IMG/VR virus record: IMGVR_UViG_3300021599_000294 | Coordinates: 1-28,441 of that record | DNA: 28,441 nt | Reading direction: 5' to 3' (one strand) | Origin: a virus | Shown here: piece by piece, positions 7,770 through 16,099 of the stretch | How positions within the stretch are numbered: the first letter of the stretch is position 1 | Layout: every line of letters starts with the position of its first letter | The notes under the pieces: model-generated | What the model was told of the DNA's origin: nothing | Databases searched by the model: none | What the model saw: only the letters and a program-made list of their open reading frames with translations | Program-made: the position numbers and the translations under genes

Positions 7770-7972
7770 TACTTTTGCAAGTCTTTAAGTTTTTCTCTTA
7801 CTGTTTCAAATTCTTTTAAAATGCCACTCTGCTCTAATTTCTTTGCAAACATAGCTTTCTCTTCATTTGTTTCTATGCCTTGCTTTGCCTTGCTAATTAA
7901 GGTTTCCACCTCACTAAACATCCCTGCTAAACCACTTAATGCTAATTTTGCGTTATTCTCCAGTTGGCTCAT
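7769..7972 (-). CDS. Small helical protein between tail-tip genes
   Basis: A 67-residue protein, almost entirely helical and charged: it begins MSQLENNAKLALSGLAGMF and ends with VREKLKDLQK, with heptad-like spacing of Leu, Ile and Phe. It overlaps the end of the 607-residue gene by 20 bases and the start of the next by TAATG, so the frame is well supported. It might be a coiled-coil adaptor or an assembly chaperone for the large tip proteins. No family was recognised. Confidence 0.6.
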   Translation of the reverse strand: MSQLENNAKLALSGLAGMFSEVETLISKAKQGIETNEEKAMFAKKLEQSGILKEFETVREKLKDLQK

Positions 7973-9776
7973 TGAATGTTTTGATTAAATTCGTGGTGTA
8001 AATATAAGGAGTTTTTGTTTTAATGTCACAAATTTTATTCCAAATGTTGTATTTTGCTGATTCAATCAAACCAACCGATGCGCCATTAAACACCAATGGA
8101 TTTATTCTTATTTGATTAAAGCTAACAGTATTGAATGGTAGCCCTGCCCAGTCTTGATATTTATATTGCGTAAAGTAGTCAATTGTGTAGAACAAATCAA
8201 ACTGCTCTCTGGCAGTTGGCTGCGTTGTTGTTAGCTTCCCATCACTCTCTATTCGCAATAATTTATCCACCATAAAACTATCTTTCTCAAGCAATAGCAT
8301 TCCTATTCTATTATCTAATAATTCACCCAATGGTGAGTAAGGAATCTCTGGTATCTGTGGGATGTCTGGAATAGTAATATTAAATCCAACAAGACCACCT
8401 AAATCCTCAAAGAAATCAACCATATTATTGATGCCATCTATAACATCGTTAATGACATAAATGATAGTATTAAGTAGGTTTACCGAACCGCCTACAATGT
8501 TATCAATCTGCTCATTTATCTCATCAAAAAAACGCTCAACTGCGGTCAATTCAAGTTTTCTTTTCCCAAGTGCATAAGCAAATTCAACTTGATTTAATCC
8601 TTTCATTAAAACAAATTGAGAATTTACAATATTTATTGGGCGCAAAGTCACTTGATAGTTAGTGCCTAAATAGTCTGTGATAGTGTTGCTTTCGGTAACA
8701 TCCGTTTGAAATGTACATACAAAATTACTTGTAAATTCATCGGTGTTCAACTGATATTTTGTGTTTATGACACTTGGAATAGTATATTGTGGTGTAGCAA
8801 TTTGAAAATCTTTGCGCTCAAATAATAACTGATTGCCATTGAACAACACCTTTCCATTGTACAAGTCTTTCATTTTAATAATGAAATCAGCAAATGTCCC
8901 ATCTGGAAAACCAAATTGCACAAATTCATTAGGTGTAAATGCACCTAACAAATCTAAATTGAATGGGTTAGATGGGTTCTTTGGCACATAATATTTCTTT
9001 GGCAGGATTACATCATTTGCAACAATAATGCTGCTTTGAAATGATAAACCTAAATATTGGCAACCTCTTATGAATAGTGTTCTAATCGGAATTGCTTTGT
9101 GATACTTTACTCTTTGAATTATTACCGCAAACATTCGCTTAATCAATGCAAATGCAGCAATCATTAAGCCAATGAATTTAAGGATTTCACCAATCAACAA
9201 AAAGTAATTTCCCCAATCTGGTGATGCACTAATAACCGAAGCAATTGCGCCACTTAAACTATTGGCAGATGCTACAAGCCCATCAACAATTAGCGTTAAA
9301 CCGATTACTGTAATGGCTAACTTTTCGTAATCTGGAATTGAAGATATTACATAAGGAATATCAACGAAATCAGACTGCGTTATTATACCTGCTTCAGTAT
9401 ACAAGTAGTCAAAACTAAAACCACTTGCAACATCGTTCAACCAATCAATAGAATATTTTGGTTTGCTTTTCGCAACAATGCCATACTCATCAAATTGTGT
9501 TTGGTCGGAAAGGTCAATGTAACCATCAAAGAACGTAGTTATAACACCATTTAAGTCTGTTTCTTCAATACGAAATGGCATACCTTCAAAAATAAATCCA
9601 GCAGTTATCCAGCCATTAATTGCATCAATGTTTTCACGAACAAATTCAAAATCATTAATGGTCAATTGCTGATTCGCAAATTCCCCATCTTGAAAGTTAA
9701 CTTCAACCGCTAATTCTCTTAAATTCTTTGGAGGATTAATCAGCACATTGTTAAGATACAATTTCAAGTTTACCAT
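7953..9776 (-). CDS. Distal tail / tail-tip protein with membrane-like helices
   Basis: A 607-residue protein directly after the tape measure, the place of Dit/Tal (distal tail and tail-associated) proteins. The N-terminal 110 residues look like a beta domain (VNLKLYLNNVLINPP). Two strongly hydrophobic stretches follow, about residues 151-171 and 189-221, with a basic patch (RVKYHK) after the second. The C-terminal part contains IPDIPQIPEIPYSP, a Pro-rich linker. A tail protein with buried helices could insert in the host membrane at DNA entry; this is inference. The start is a TAATG overlap with the tape measure. Confidence 0.6.
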   Translation of the reverse strand: MVNLKLYLNNVLINPPKNLRELAVEVNFQDGEFANQQLTINDFEFVRENIDAINGWITAGFIFEGMPFRIEETDLNGVITTFFDGYIDLSDQTQFDEYGIVAKSKPKYSIDWLNDVASGFSFDYLYTEAGIITQSDFVDIPYVISSIPDYEKLAITVIGLTLIVDGLVASANSLSGAIASVISASPDWGNYFLLIGEILKFIGLMIAAFALIKRMFAVIIQRVKYHKAIPIRTLFIRGCQYLGLSFQSSIIVANDVILPKKYYVPKNPSNPFNLDLLGAFTPNEFVQFGFPDGTFADFIIKMKDLYNGKVLFNGNQLLFERKDFQIATPQYTIPSVINTKYQLNTDEFTSNFVCTFQTDVTESNTITDYLGTNYQVTLRPINIVNSQFVLMKGLNQVEFAYALGKRKLELTAVERFFDEINEQIDNIVGGSVNLLNTIIYVINDVIDGINNMVDFFEDLGGLVGFNITIPDIPQIPEIPYSPLGELLDNRIGMLLLEKDSFMVDKLLRIESDGKLTTTQPTAREQFDLFYTIDYFTQYKYQDWAGLPFNTVSFNQIRINPLVFNGASVGLIESAKYNIWNKICDIKTKTPYIYTTNLIKTFNEPTGE

Positions 9777-12622
9777 TAGATTCTACGTTGTCTTTTGTGG
9801 ATTAATACACGCTTTACACCAGCAGTTATTTGAGTTTCTATAACATCACCCAAATTGCTCAAATTGGTATGGTTTACTGGCTTGTTTTCAATTGCTCTCT
9901 TTACCTCCAACAACAAGTTATTAGTGCTTCTCAAGTCAATGTGTTGATTTGGCACATTAATAATTGGCTGCGTTACATCACCGTAGTTGAATAGTTTTCC
10001 ACTCTGGTAGTCTGATAGTATTTGAGCAGCCTCATCGTTGCTTATATCACCTATTTTTGCGTTCTGTTGTGGGTTAAATATACGCTCATCACCATCAACT
10101 GCAATAACATAACCATCTTTGCCATTATGAACCTTGTTTCCGCTCAAATCACGTTCAACATTTTCAGTCCCATCAATGAAGCTACCTGCTACTATTTCAG
10201 CTAACGTAGTTTCTAAAATTGCTTTTTGCAATGCAGTTGCTGGTTCTGTTTTTGCGTAACCGCTTAACAAGTTATAGAATGCAACACGCTTTTGCTGCTT
10301 AATTTCTTGTTCTTGCAATCTTTTGCGTTCAAGTTGCAATTTTGCTGCCTTACTTTGCTCAAATGCTAATGTGTTTGCAAGACCTCTTTCTGCCAATCTT
10401 TGCTGCTGCTCAATGGCTTTTTCAGTATCAGATATTTTAGTATCTAATTCTTCATTTGCTAATTCATTTCTTCTTTGAACTGCCTTCGCAATTGCGTTGG
10501 TTACCTTGTCAATCTCATCTATTACAACTTCAGTTTGTTTTTTTCTTAATGCTTCAGTTTCTTCCTTCGTTTTTTGCGTTGCTGCCTTTTCAGCATCATA
10601 TTTTTTGTTAGCTAATTTGTCCAAATCAATAGCTAATTTTTCATTTATTTTTTTTATTTCTTCTGCCCTTATTTTCTCATCAGCAATTGATTCTGCTGCT
10701 TTGATTCTCTCATCTTCTGCCCTTGCTTCTAATGCCCTTTTTGCAGTATCGTATTCGCCTTGTATTAAATCATTTTGTAATGATAAATAATACTCTCTCA
10801 TTTTTAATCTCTTTAAATTAAAAGCATTGTCACCCTCTAATAATTTAGCATTGTTTTGTTCTCTTCTTTGATTTACATTTTCAGTTGTTTGTTGCGCTAT
10901 TTCAGCCTCATAATCTAACTGATTCTGCAATATTTGTCTATCAATTTCAGCAATCTTTTGCGTTCTTTTTATTTTTTCCTCTTCTTGCTTTGCTATCGTT
11001 TCATTACTGGCAATGACATTGTCTTGATAAATCTTAACTATTTTTGCTAATTCGGCAGTTGCTGCTTCGCCTAATCCTAATGCTTCTAATCTCTTTTTTA
11101 AGGCTATTGCATTCTCCTCATTAAATAGTTTTGTCTCATCAAACTGGATGCCTATTCCCTCCTTAAAAATTCTAATCTCTTCTTGACTTGTAGCCTTTTG
11201 TGATGCAAGTAACTTTTTATTGATGTCTATTCGCTCCTCTAATTGTCGCTGCTGGTCTTCAAGTTGTTGCTTCAATATTTGTTCTTCACCTTTTGCATTT
11301 AACTTTTTGCTTCTTGTCAATTCAATTTCAGCAATGGTAGCATTAAGATTTGCCTCTCTGGTTCTTTGTTCGTTTATCCTTATCAAATCTCCTTGCTCAT
11401 CTAATGCAGCATTTAATTTTAAAGCAGCCTCATTTTGTTTTTGATAAAATTCTGGGTTTGCACCGCCAACTGGTATAAGAGGATTTGCTTCTTGTGCTGC
11501 AACCGCAGCATCTGCAATATCCTTTTCGCTTTGAGCAATTTTTACTGCTACTGCTGCCCTTTTTTCACTTAATTCAATTGCAATTGCAAGTGCCTCATTT
11601 CTCTTTTGAAAAGATAATGTTGAATCTTGAGAAATCTCATTGTAATCCTGCTCATCAAGTGATAATTTTTGAAATTCTAAATTTAACTTTAATAATTCCT
11701 TACGAAATGAAATAGTAAGCCTTTCTAAATTTTCAAAAGGTTTTCCACTTAAAAGCAAATCTTTACCTTGTGCTATCTTAATATTTACCGCATCTTGTGC
11801 TGCTTGATTCATATCATATAACTCTTTTGCAGATGCTGCTGCTGCCAATGCTATGCCAATTAACGTAAGTTTTACTGCTTTACCAAACTTACCACTCCCT
11901 TCCGCTGCATCATCTTGCTGCTCTTTTAATTTCTTTAGTGTACCAATAAGCCTACCTATTCCAGTATTAAACAAACCAGTTTCACCAACAACATCTTTCA
12001 ATGCTTCTTTGTAATTACCAACCGACCTTTGAAACTCACCAACGCTTTCTTCAGCACTTCTCACACGCTTATCTAATTCGCCAAATTCTTTGCTTAATGA
12101 TTGATAAACTTTAGTGTTTTCTTGACCAGTAAATTTTAATTCTTTTAGTTGTACTTTTATTTCTGCTAATCTTTTAACACCCTGCTTGTATTCTGAATTT
12201 AAATCCTTTAAAGATTTTAACTGCTTTGCTTTTTGTTTTTCTTCTGCTTCAATGGCTTTAGTTAAGTCTTGTTCAGCCTTTAATTGCTCTCTGGTTAATC
12301 TATTCTTTTCAATCGTAGTTTTGATTATTGACTGCTCCAATGATTGTTGTTGCTGCAATACTTTTAATTCAGCAACTTCCAACTGCTGCTTCATTTTGAT
12401 GAGGTCAGAGGTCTGCTTTAACTCCGTGTTTACCTTCTTAACATCATCAAAAGATTTCGGTTTAAACGTAGAAACAAATTGCTTTTGTGATGCTAAACTG
12501 CCCTTTATTTCTTTGTTGGTTTCACGAATAATTTTAAGCAATTCATCAGCACCTTTAATGGCATCACTAAATGCATCACTTTCAAATAAATCATCTTTGC
12601 CTAACGCTTTACCTTCTGCCAT
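9776..12622 (-). CDS. Tape measure protein
   Basis: A 948-residue protein made mostly of long charged helices (Glu, Lys, Gln and Ala rich), the hallmark of tape measures, which set the tail length and pass into the host on infection. One short hydrophobic helix lies at about residues 250-265 (LTLIGIALAAAASA). The C-terminal end holds a beta region with GTENVERDL and VDGDERIFNPQQNAKIG, a pattern I associate with the tails of Bacteroidota tape measure proteins. With about 1.5 angstrom per residue, the tail would be near 140 nm. It follows a TAATG overlap from a gene in the tail-chaperone position and precedes the distal-tail gene by another TAATG. Confidence 0.85.
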   Translation of the reverse strand: MAEGKALGKDDLFESDAFSDAIKGADELLKIIRETNKEIKGSLASQKQFVSTFKPKSFDDVKKVNTELKQTSDLIKMKQQLEVAELKVLQQQQSLEQSIIKTTIEKNRLTREQLKAEQDLTKAIEAEEKQKAKQLKSLKDLNSEYKQGVKRLAEIKVQLKELKFTGQENTKVYQSLSKEFGELDKRVRSAEESVGEFQRSVGNYKEALKDVVGETGLFNTGIGRLIGTLKKLKEQQDDAAEGSGKFGKAVKLTLIGIALAAAASAKELYDMNQAAQDAVNIKIAQGKDLLLSGKPFENLERLTISFRKELLKLNLEFQKLSLDEQDYNEISQDSTLSFQKRNEALAIAIELSEKRAAVAVKIAQSEKDIADAAVAAQEANPLIPVGGANPEFYQKQNEAALKLNAALDEQGDLIRINEQRTREANLNATIAEIELTRSKKLNAKGEEQILKQQLEDQQRQLEERIDINKKLLASQKATSQEEIRIFKEGIGIQFDETKLFNEENAIALKKRLEALGLGEAATAELAKIVKIYQDNVIASNETIAKQEEEKIKRTQKIAEIDRQILQNQLDYEAEIAQQTTENVNQRREQNNAKLLEGDNAFNLKRLKMREYYLSLQNDLIQGEYDTAKRALEARAEDERIKAAESIADEKIRAEEIKKINEKLAIDLDKLANKKYDAEKAATQKTKEETEALRKKQTEVVIDEIDKVTNAIAKAVQRRNELANEELDTKISDTEKAIEQQQRLAERGLANTLAFEQSKAAKLQLERKRLQEQEIKQQKRVAFYNLLSGYAKTEPATALQKAILETTLAEIVAGSFIDGTENVERDLSGNKVHNGKDGYVIAVDGDERIFNPQQNAKIGDISNDEAAQILSDYQSGKLFNYGDVTQPIINVPNQHIDLRSTNNLLLEVKRAIENKPVNHTNLSNLGDVIETQITAGVKRVLIHKRQRRI

Positions 12623-13074
12623 TATTTCTCGATTTTAACCTGCTGCTTTGAATAATTTTTAACATAACTGAACCATTCAGCTACTGTTATCGTATGCAAA
12701 GATAAATGAAATCCTTTATACTTTTCCAAATAATCTTTTATCTCATCAGTAGTTGAACTTTTGCGGTTTGTCAACTCCTTTAATTCACTCTCTGCAATGC
12801 CAATTAATGTTTTGTTAAACCTATCATCGGTAATGTGCAAATCAATCTGCAAACACGCTATTTCGCACCTTTTTTCAAGTACTTCCATATAACTTTCCGA
12901 AATGCCAAATCTATTTACTAATTGTCGCTGGATATCTTCCAATGCAATGGTGAAATTGCGCTTAAATAGTCCCCATTTGCAAATTAATGCATTCTTGTTG
13001 CCCTGCTCCACAACTTGTAGGTAGTTGTAGATTGGCATCGTGTCAATGTTATTGTAGTATTGTGTTCTTAACAT
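12622..13074 (-). CDS. Tail assembly chaperone candidate
   Basis: A 150-residue protein located between the tail-tube region and the tape measure, the place of tail assembly chaperones (lambda G-like). It begins MLRTQYYNNIDTMPIYNYLQ, then helical charged regions with several Cys. I keep the ATG at 13074, which overlaps the previous gene by 26 bases, because the YYNNIDTMPIYNY stretch looks like part of the conserved N-terminus; an ATG at 13038 would drop it. No slippery sequence leading into an extended frame was seen, so there is no sign of the G/GT-type frameshift. Role inferred from gene order; family not recognised with certainty. Confidence 0.55.
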   Translation of the reverse strand: MLRTQYYNNIDTMPIYNYLQVVEQGNKNALICKWGLFKRNFTIALEDIQRQLVNRFGISESYMEVLEKRCEIACLQIDLHITDDRFNKTLIGIAESELKELTNRKSSTTDEIKDYLEKYKGFHLSLHTITVAEWFSYVKNYSKQQVKIEK

Positions 13075-13510
13075 AATCTAAAACTATTGGTTTTGATTTT
13101 ATAATTAACTTTTCCTTGCTATACTCATCAAGACCCACGAATTGTCCCCAAGTTTTTTGCAGGTCTTTGCCCTCTTTTATTGAATTGACATCCAGCATCA
13201 ACTCATCACCAACTATTTTGGTCTTAAATGTTCGATACATTGCGCCAGTATCACGCAATGTGACTCTATCTGTGGGCTGATTTTTATCATTTTTAATTGC
13301 TATGGTGTAATCAGCATAAACATTGCTTCCTCTGGCATATTGTGACCTCATCGAAACACCAAATACATCTACACCCCTTTTAAATAATTGCTCATCACGA
13401 TTCAACCTAATAGCCTCAAGTTGTATGGCTGGATTGCGAATGACCTTTTGAAACGCTTTATCTTCGTTTAACTTCTTGACATTTCTGGCAATTACTTCAA
13501 GATTCCACAT
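13049..13510 (-). CDS. Neck / tail completion protein candidate (gp10-like)
   Basis: A 153-residue mixed helix-strand protein. It has an N-terminal helical part, a basic stretch RSQYARGSNVYADY, and then DRVTLRDTGAMYRTFK, similar in style to HK97 gp10-type neck and completion proteins, which often contain a LRDTG(x)M-like turn. It ends with a helix. It is placed after the major tail protein rather than before it, which is unusual but seen in Bacteroidota phages. Its ATG lies inside the end of the 48-residue gene. The assignment is moderate; minor capsid or tail-to-head joining protein are close alternatives. Confidence 0.5.
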   Translation of the reverse strand: MWNLEVIARNVKKLNEDKAFQKVIRNPAIQLEAIRLNRDEQLFKRGVDVFGVSMRSQYARGSNVYADYTIAIKNDKNQPTDRVTLRDTGAMYRTFKTKIVGDELMLDVNSIKEGKDLQKTWGQFVGLDEYSKEKLIIKSKPIVLDYVKNTILQ

Positions 13511-13643
13511 ATTCAGCGATAAATATTTTACTGTTTTTAGTTGGATGCAAAATTACACGCTTATGTTTAATATCATCATTTAATATCAATCTATCTTTTT
13601 TTCGATTGATAGCCCAAATGAGGTGTTTGTTTTTTAGTTTCAT
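13497..13643 (-). CDS. Small basic protein (48 aa)
   Basis: A short frame with an ATG at 13643 and a TGA at 13497-13499 that overlaps the next gene by 14 bases. The protein is basic, MKLKNKHLIWAINRKKDRLI followed by NDDIKHKRVILHP, and ends IAEYVES. It has many Lys, Arg and His residues and alternating Ile and Val, so it could be a small nucleic-acid- or protein-binding domain. The TATATTTG box ends 7 bases before the ATG, so the transcript could be leaderless or nearly so. It is the first gene of the tail transcription unit. No family recognised. Confidence 0.55.
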   Translation of the reverse strand: MKLKNKHLIWAINRKKDRLILNDDIKHKRVILHPTKNSKIFIAEYVES

Positions 13644-13650
13644 TGCATTG

Positions 13651-13658
13651 CAAATATA
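13651..13658 (-). promoter_or_regulatory. Bacteroidota -7 box before the tail genes
   Basis: TATATTTG on the - strand matches TAnnTTTG. A TTTG is found 23 bases upstream, inside the terminator stem, slightly farther than the usual 19-21. It lies between the terminator and the 48-residue gene, so a new transcript for tail genes can start here even when transcription of the tail-tube unit ends. Confidence 0.55.
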
Positions 13659-13659
13659 C

Positions 13660-13692
13660 AAAAAAAGCCTTCACATCTCTGCAAAGGCTTTT
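13660..13692 (-). terminator. Intrinsic terminator after the major tail gene
   Basis: On the - strand, AAAAGCCTT and AAGGCTTTT form a 9 bp stem around a loop of about 12 bases and are followed by a run of seven T. It starts 17 bases after the stop of the major tail protein, as expected for an abundant transcript. The upstream A-run also makes it usable from the other strand. Confidence 0.75.
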
Positions 13693-13709
13693 CAATTTTA
13701 ATGGTTAAA

Positions 13710-14660
13710 TTAAATTACTGTACCAGTTGTTCCAATCATTGTAACACCATCTAATCCGTTTTTCTTGATTAAAGGTTGCAACACTTCAGAAGCTACTGCA
13801 CCAGTATAAGTTAAGGTATAACGACCATCAACAGTTGTGCTTTCAGTAGCAGCAACAGTTAAATCAGATGCATCAGTAATGTTATACATTTTACTTGTTG
13901 AACCAGTATCACTTGAAACGAAATCAGCAGTAACAAGACCTTCGATTGGGTAGTTAGTAACGATGTTACCAACTTTAGCATAAAGGTCAAGTACCATTGT
14001 AGTAGTGCTTGTGCTTACTATTGTTGCATAAACATTCATTAAACCTTTCAAGTTTACGATGTTAGCAGCAGTTATTGAAGATGCTGAAATCATACGCAAA
14101 TCATCATCCTTTTGTAACACATCCCATTGACCTTGCAACATTATCTTTTGGATAGTTGTGTCGGTTGTGAATACTGGCTTTGCGTAAAAAGTAGCAGCAT
14201 CAACCGCAATTGGGTAAAGGTAATTACTTCCAGTTTTGGTAGTGCCTAAAATGTTACCATCTAAATCAACGATAAAGATTCCGAAAGTTGAACATCTGTT
14301 AGCGTTGAATTGTTTTGCTAATTCAAAGCTACCTTTGATAATCATTGCGGTAAAATTTCTGATACCATCACGGATAAATACACTTGAACCATCTTCAAAT
14401 GTTTCAAGGATAGGGTCTGCTCTATCAGTAGTAACATTCTTTAATTTGCCAGTTGGATACCAACGCTTACTATCATCTGCTTCGTTAATTAATGCAGTAA
14501 AGTAAGCATCATTCAAAGTATCAGTTGGGTCAATGTAGTTAAATGTACCATCGTTGGCAATTAACGGAACTAAAATAAAATTTGCTGCAACACCCATAAC
14601 TGGGGCGCAACTTGGTGAACCAGTGTTTTGAAGCGACACATCGCAAGAACATAATGACAT
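13710..14660 (-). CDS. Major tail tube protein candidate
   Basis: A 316-residue protein followed by a strong terminator, typical of a highly expressed structural gene. The N-terminus is Cys-rich (MSLCSCDVSLQNTGSPSCAP), a feature I associate with tail-tube proteins of Bacteroidota phages. The middle is mixed helix-strand, with FIRDGIRNFTAMIIKGSFEL in the position of the tube-domain helix. The last 90 residues are a Thr- and Ser-rich beta domain that could be a surface Ig-like decoration. It lies downstream of the connector genes and upstream of the chaperone and tape measure. A gap of 37 A/T-rich bases precedes the start. Confidence is from gene order and composition, not from a search. Confidence 0.65.
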   Translation of the reverse strand: MSLCSCDVSLQNTGSPSCAPVMGVAANFILVPLIANDGTFNYIDPTDTLNDAYFTALINEADDSKRWYPTGKLKNVTTDRADPILETFEDGSSVFIRDGIRNFTAMIIKGSFELAKQFNANRCSTFGIFIVDLDGNILGTTKTGSNYLYPIAVDAATFYAKPVFTTDTTIQKIMLQGQWDVLQKDDDLRMISASSITAANIVNLKGLMNVYATIVSTSTTTMVLDLYAKVGNIVTNYPIEGLVTADFVSSDTGSTSKMYNITDASDLTVAATESTTVDGRYTLTYTGAVASEVLQPLIKKNGLDGVTMIGTTGTVI

Positions 14661-14697
14661 ATTTTTTTTGTTTTAAATATTAATAATTTGTTTTAAT

Positions 14698-15381
14698 TTA
14701 ATTTTCGCAGCAGGAAAAACACTTGTTAAATGGAATGTTTATTAGCAGTTCAGTACCAGAGGTGTTGTCCGCAAAGATTTGACTCTTCACTCCTTCCCAT
14801 TGCACCTTCCCGAAATTGGCATAATCATTTTCAACGTATGTAATCTTACTACTTGCGTTAGTTCTACTATACGCAAATAAAGAACGAATAAACTCGGCAC
14901 ATAGTGATTTCATTGGCTTGATTGCTTGTTCTAAATGTGTTGACCTCAACCAATTTTTAGGGTCAGCATCAACAAGAAAATAGATAACGCAATCACTTAC
15001 AAAATCAATAGTAGATTCCTCATCAGCGAATTTTTCTGGTGCGTTCATATGCAGGTAAATCAATGGTAATTTATTGTTGCTGCTTGATACCTTAATCAAT
15101 TCGGAATTGGTTTCTAAAAATGTCCCAAAATAAAAGAATGGTGATGTTAAATTATAGATGCCAGTTGCAGGTTGTGTAGCTGATGCAATAGTGATTGATT
15201 CATTGAATACAACCTCCTTAATTACCTTACCACTTAACACTTTTCCAAATGTTGCCCACTTCGTATTAGTTGTCATCAGTTTCCAGTTGCTACCATCGGC
15301 AACAACTGAATTAACCACAATAGTTTTATCTATTGAGTCAACAACATTTTTTATATGGTCTTTAGTAGTAGTTAAGCCCAC
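14698..15381 (-). CDS. Head-tail connector / tail terminator candidate
   Basis: A 227-residue protein between the head-tail adaptor and the major tail protein, where stopper, completion and tail terminator proteins are found. It begins with a short helix (MGLTTTKDHIKNVVDSI), continues with beta-rich regions (GIYNLTSPFFYFGTFLE; VIYFLVDADPKNWLR), and ends with a Cys-rich tail (KCFSCCEN) that might bind metal or form disulphides. It overlaps the previous gene by 10 bases. No family recognised; the role comes from place in the gene order. Confidence 0.5.
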   Translation of the reverse strand: MGLTTTKDHIKNVVDSIDKTIVVNSVVADGSNWKLMTTNTKWATFGKVLSGKVIKEVVFNESITIASATQPATGIYNLTSPFFYFGTFLETNSELIKVSSSNNKLPLIYLHMNAPEKFADEESTIDFVSDCVIYFLVDADPKNWLRSTHLEQAIKPMKSLCAEFIRSLFAYSRTNASSKITYVENDYANFGKVQWEGVKSQIFADNTSGTELLINIPFNKCFSCCEN

Positions 15382-15878
15382 GACATATAATGTTTTAAAA
15401 CACCTTTGAATGTTGGATAATCGGCAACTTTTACCGACTCAATATAGTTTTGAATTGCCTTGAAAGTGCTAATCATTTTGTTGTAATCAATGCATAATGA
15501 TGTGTAACTCATTGCGCTGGGCATATTAATAGTGCCTTCTGCTTGTGTGTTACCTTGAATGGTATTGGTTTGTGGCTGCGTTCTAACGTAGTGGAAAAAT
15601 ACCCATTTAACCAACATAACCTTCATACCATCACTTGTAATCATCTCATCATCTATTTCTTTAACAAACGCTTCGTAAATGGTCACATACTTCGCAGTTT
15701 GTGGCACACCTCCAACAAGGTCTGCAATGAATAAATCATACAACTCAATGCCCATTAATTCATAAAGTAACTTTGCCTCATAAATGGTAATAAAAGCATC
15801 TAATTCAGCATCCGTGAACACATCAGTTGCTATTTTATTTTCGCCTATGAAATCGGAGGCTGATATTAGAATTCCCAT
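15372..15878 (-). CDS. Head-tail adaptor candidate (gp6-like)
   Basis: A 168-residue, mainly helical protein. It begins MGILISASDFIGENKIAT and then FTDAELDAFITIYEAKLLYELMG, which resembles the helical core of HK97 gp6-type connector proteins placed right after the capsid genes. The middle contains KVMLVKWVFFHYVRTQ and the C-terminus another long helix. It would form the ring that joins the portal to the tail. It starts one base after the stop of the small head gene and overlaps the next gene by 10 bases. Confidence 0.6.
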   Translation of the reverse strand: MGILISASDFIGENKIATDVFTDAELDAFITIYEAKLLYELMGIELYDLFIADLVGGVPQTAKYVTIYEAFVKEIDDEMITSDGMKVMLVKWVFFHYVRTQPQTNTIQGNTQAEGTINMPSAMSYTSLCIDYNKMISTFKAIQNYIESVKVADYPTFKGVLKHYMSWA

Positions 15879-15879
15879 A

Positions 15880-16095
15880 TTATTTTACAAGACCTTTATT
15901 AGTTAATAATTCAGCAATGTTTTCAGAAACAATTACTTTTTCACCTGCTTTTAAGCCTTTAAAATCCTTAATAACAACAACCTCAACTTCTCTTTTTGAT
16001 TGCGTTACTTCTTTCGCTTCTGATTTCTTTTCAGAAGGAGCAGCAGCAGAGGCTTTTGCCTCCACTACTACTTCTTTAGATTTTATTTTGCTCAT
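15880..16095 (-). CDS. Small head protein with Lys/Ala-rich N-terminus
   Basis: A 71-residue protein. The first 35 residues are low-complexity Lys, Glu, Ala and Ser (KEVVVEAKASAAAPSEKK), likely disordered. The last 35 form a small beta domain, VVVIKDFKGLKAGEKVIVSE followed by a helix ending LLTNKGLVK. This resembles short accessory proteins next to the major capsid gene in many phages, which can help in DNA packaging or shell stability. It starts four bases after the major capsid stop. Confidence 0.55.
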   Translation of the reverse strand: MSKIKSKEVVVEAKASAAAPSEKKSEAKEVTQSKREVEVVVIKDFKGLKAGEKVIVSENIAELLTNKGLVK

Positions 16096-16099
16096 TTAA

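Noticed and set aside
12186-12638. A 150-codon frame on the + strand opposite the tape measure gene
   Set aside because: It is a Ser/Cys/Phe-rich reverse reading of the Glu/Lys/Leu-rich tape measure helices, a common shadow; no promoter or start region supports it.
14236-14505. An 89-codon frame on the + strand opposite the major tail gene
   Set aside because: A shadow of the tail gene with no regulatory signals and no recognisable protein pattern.
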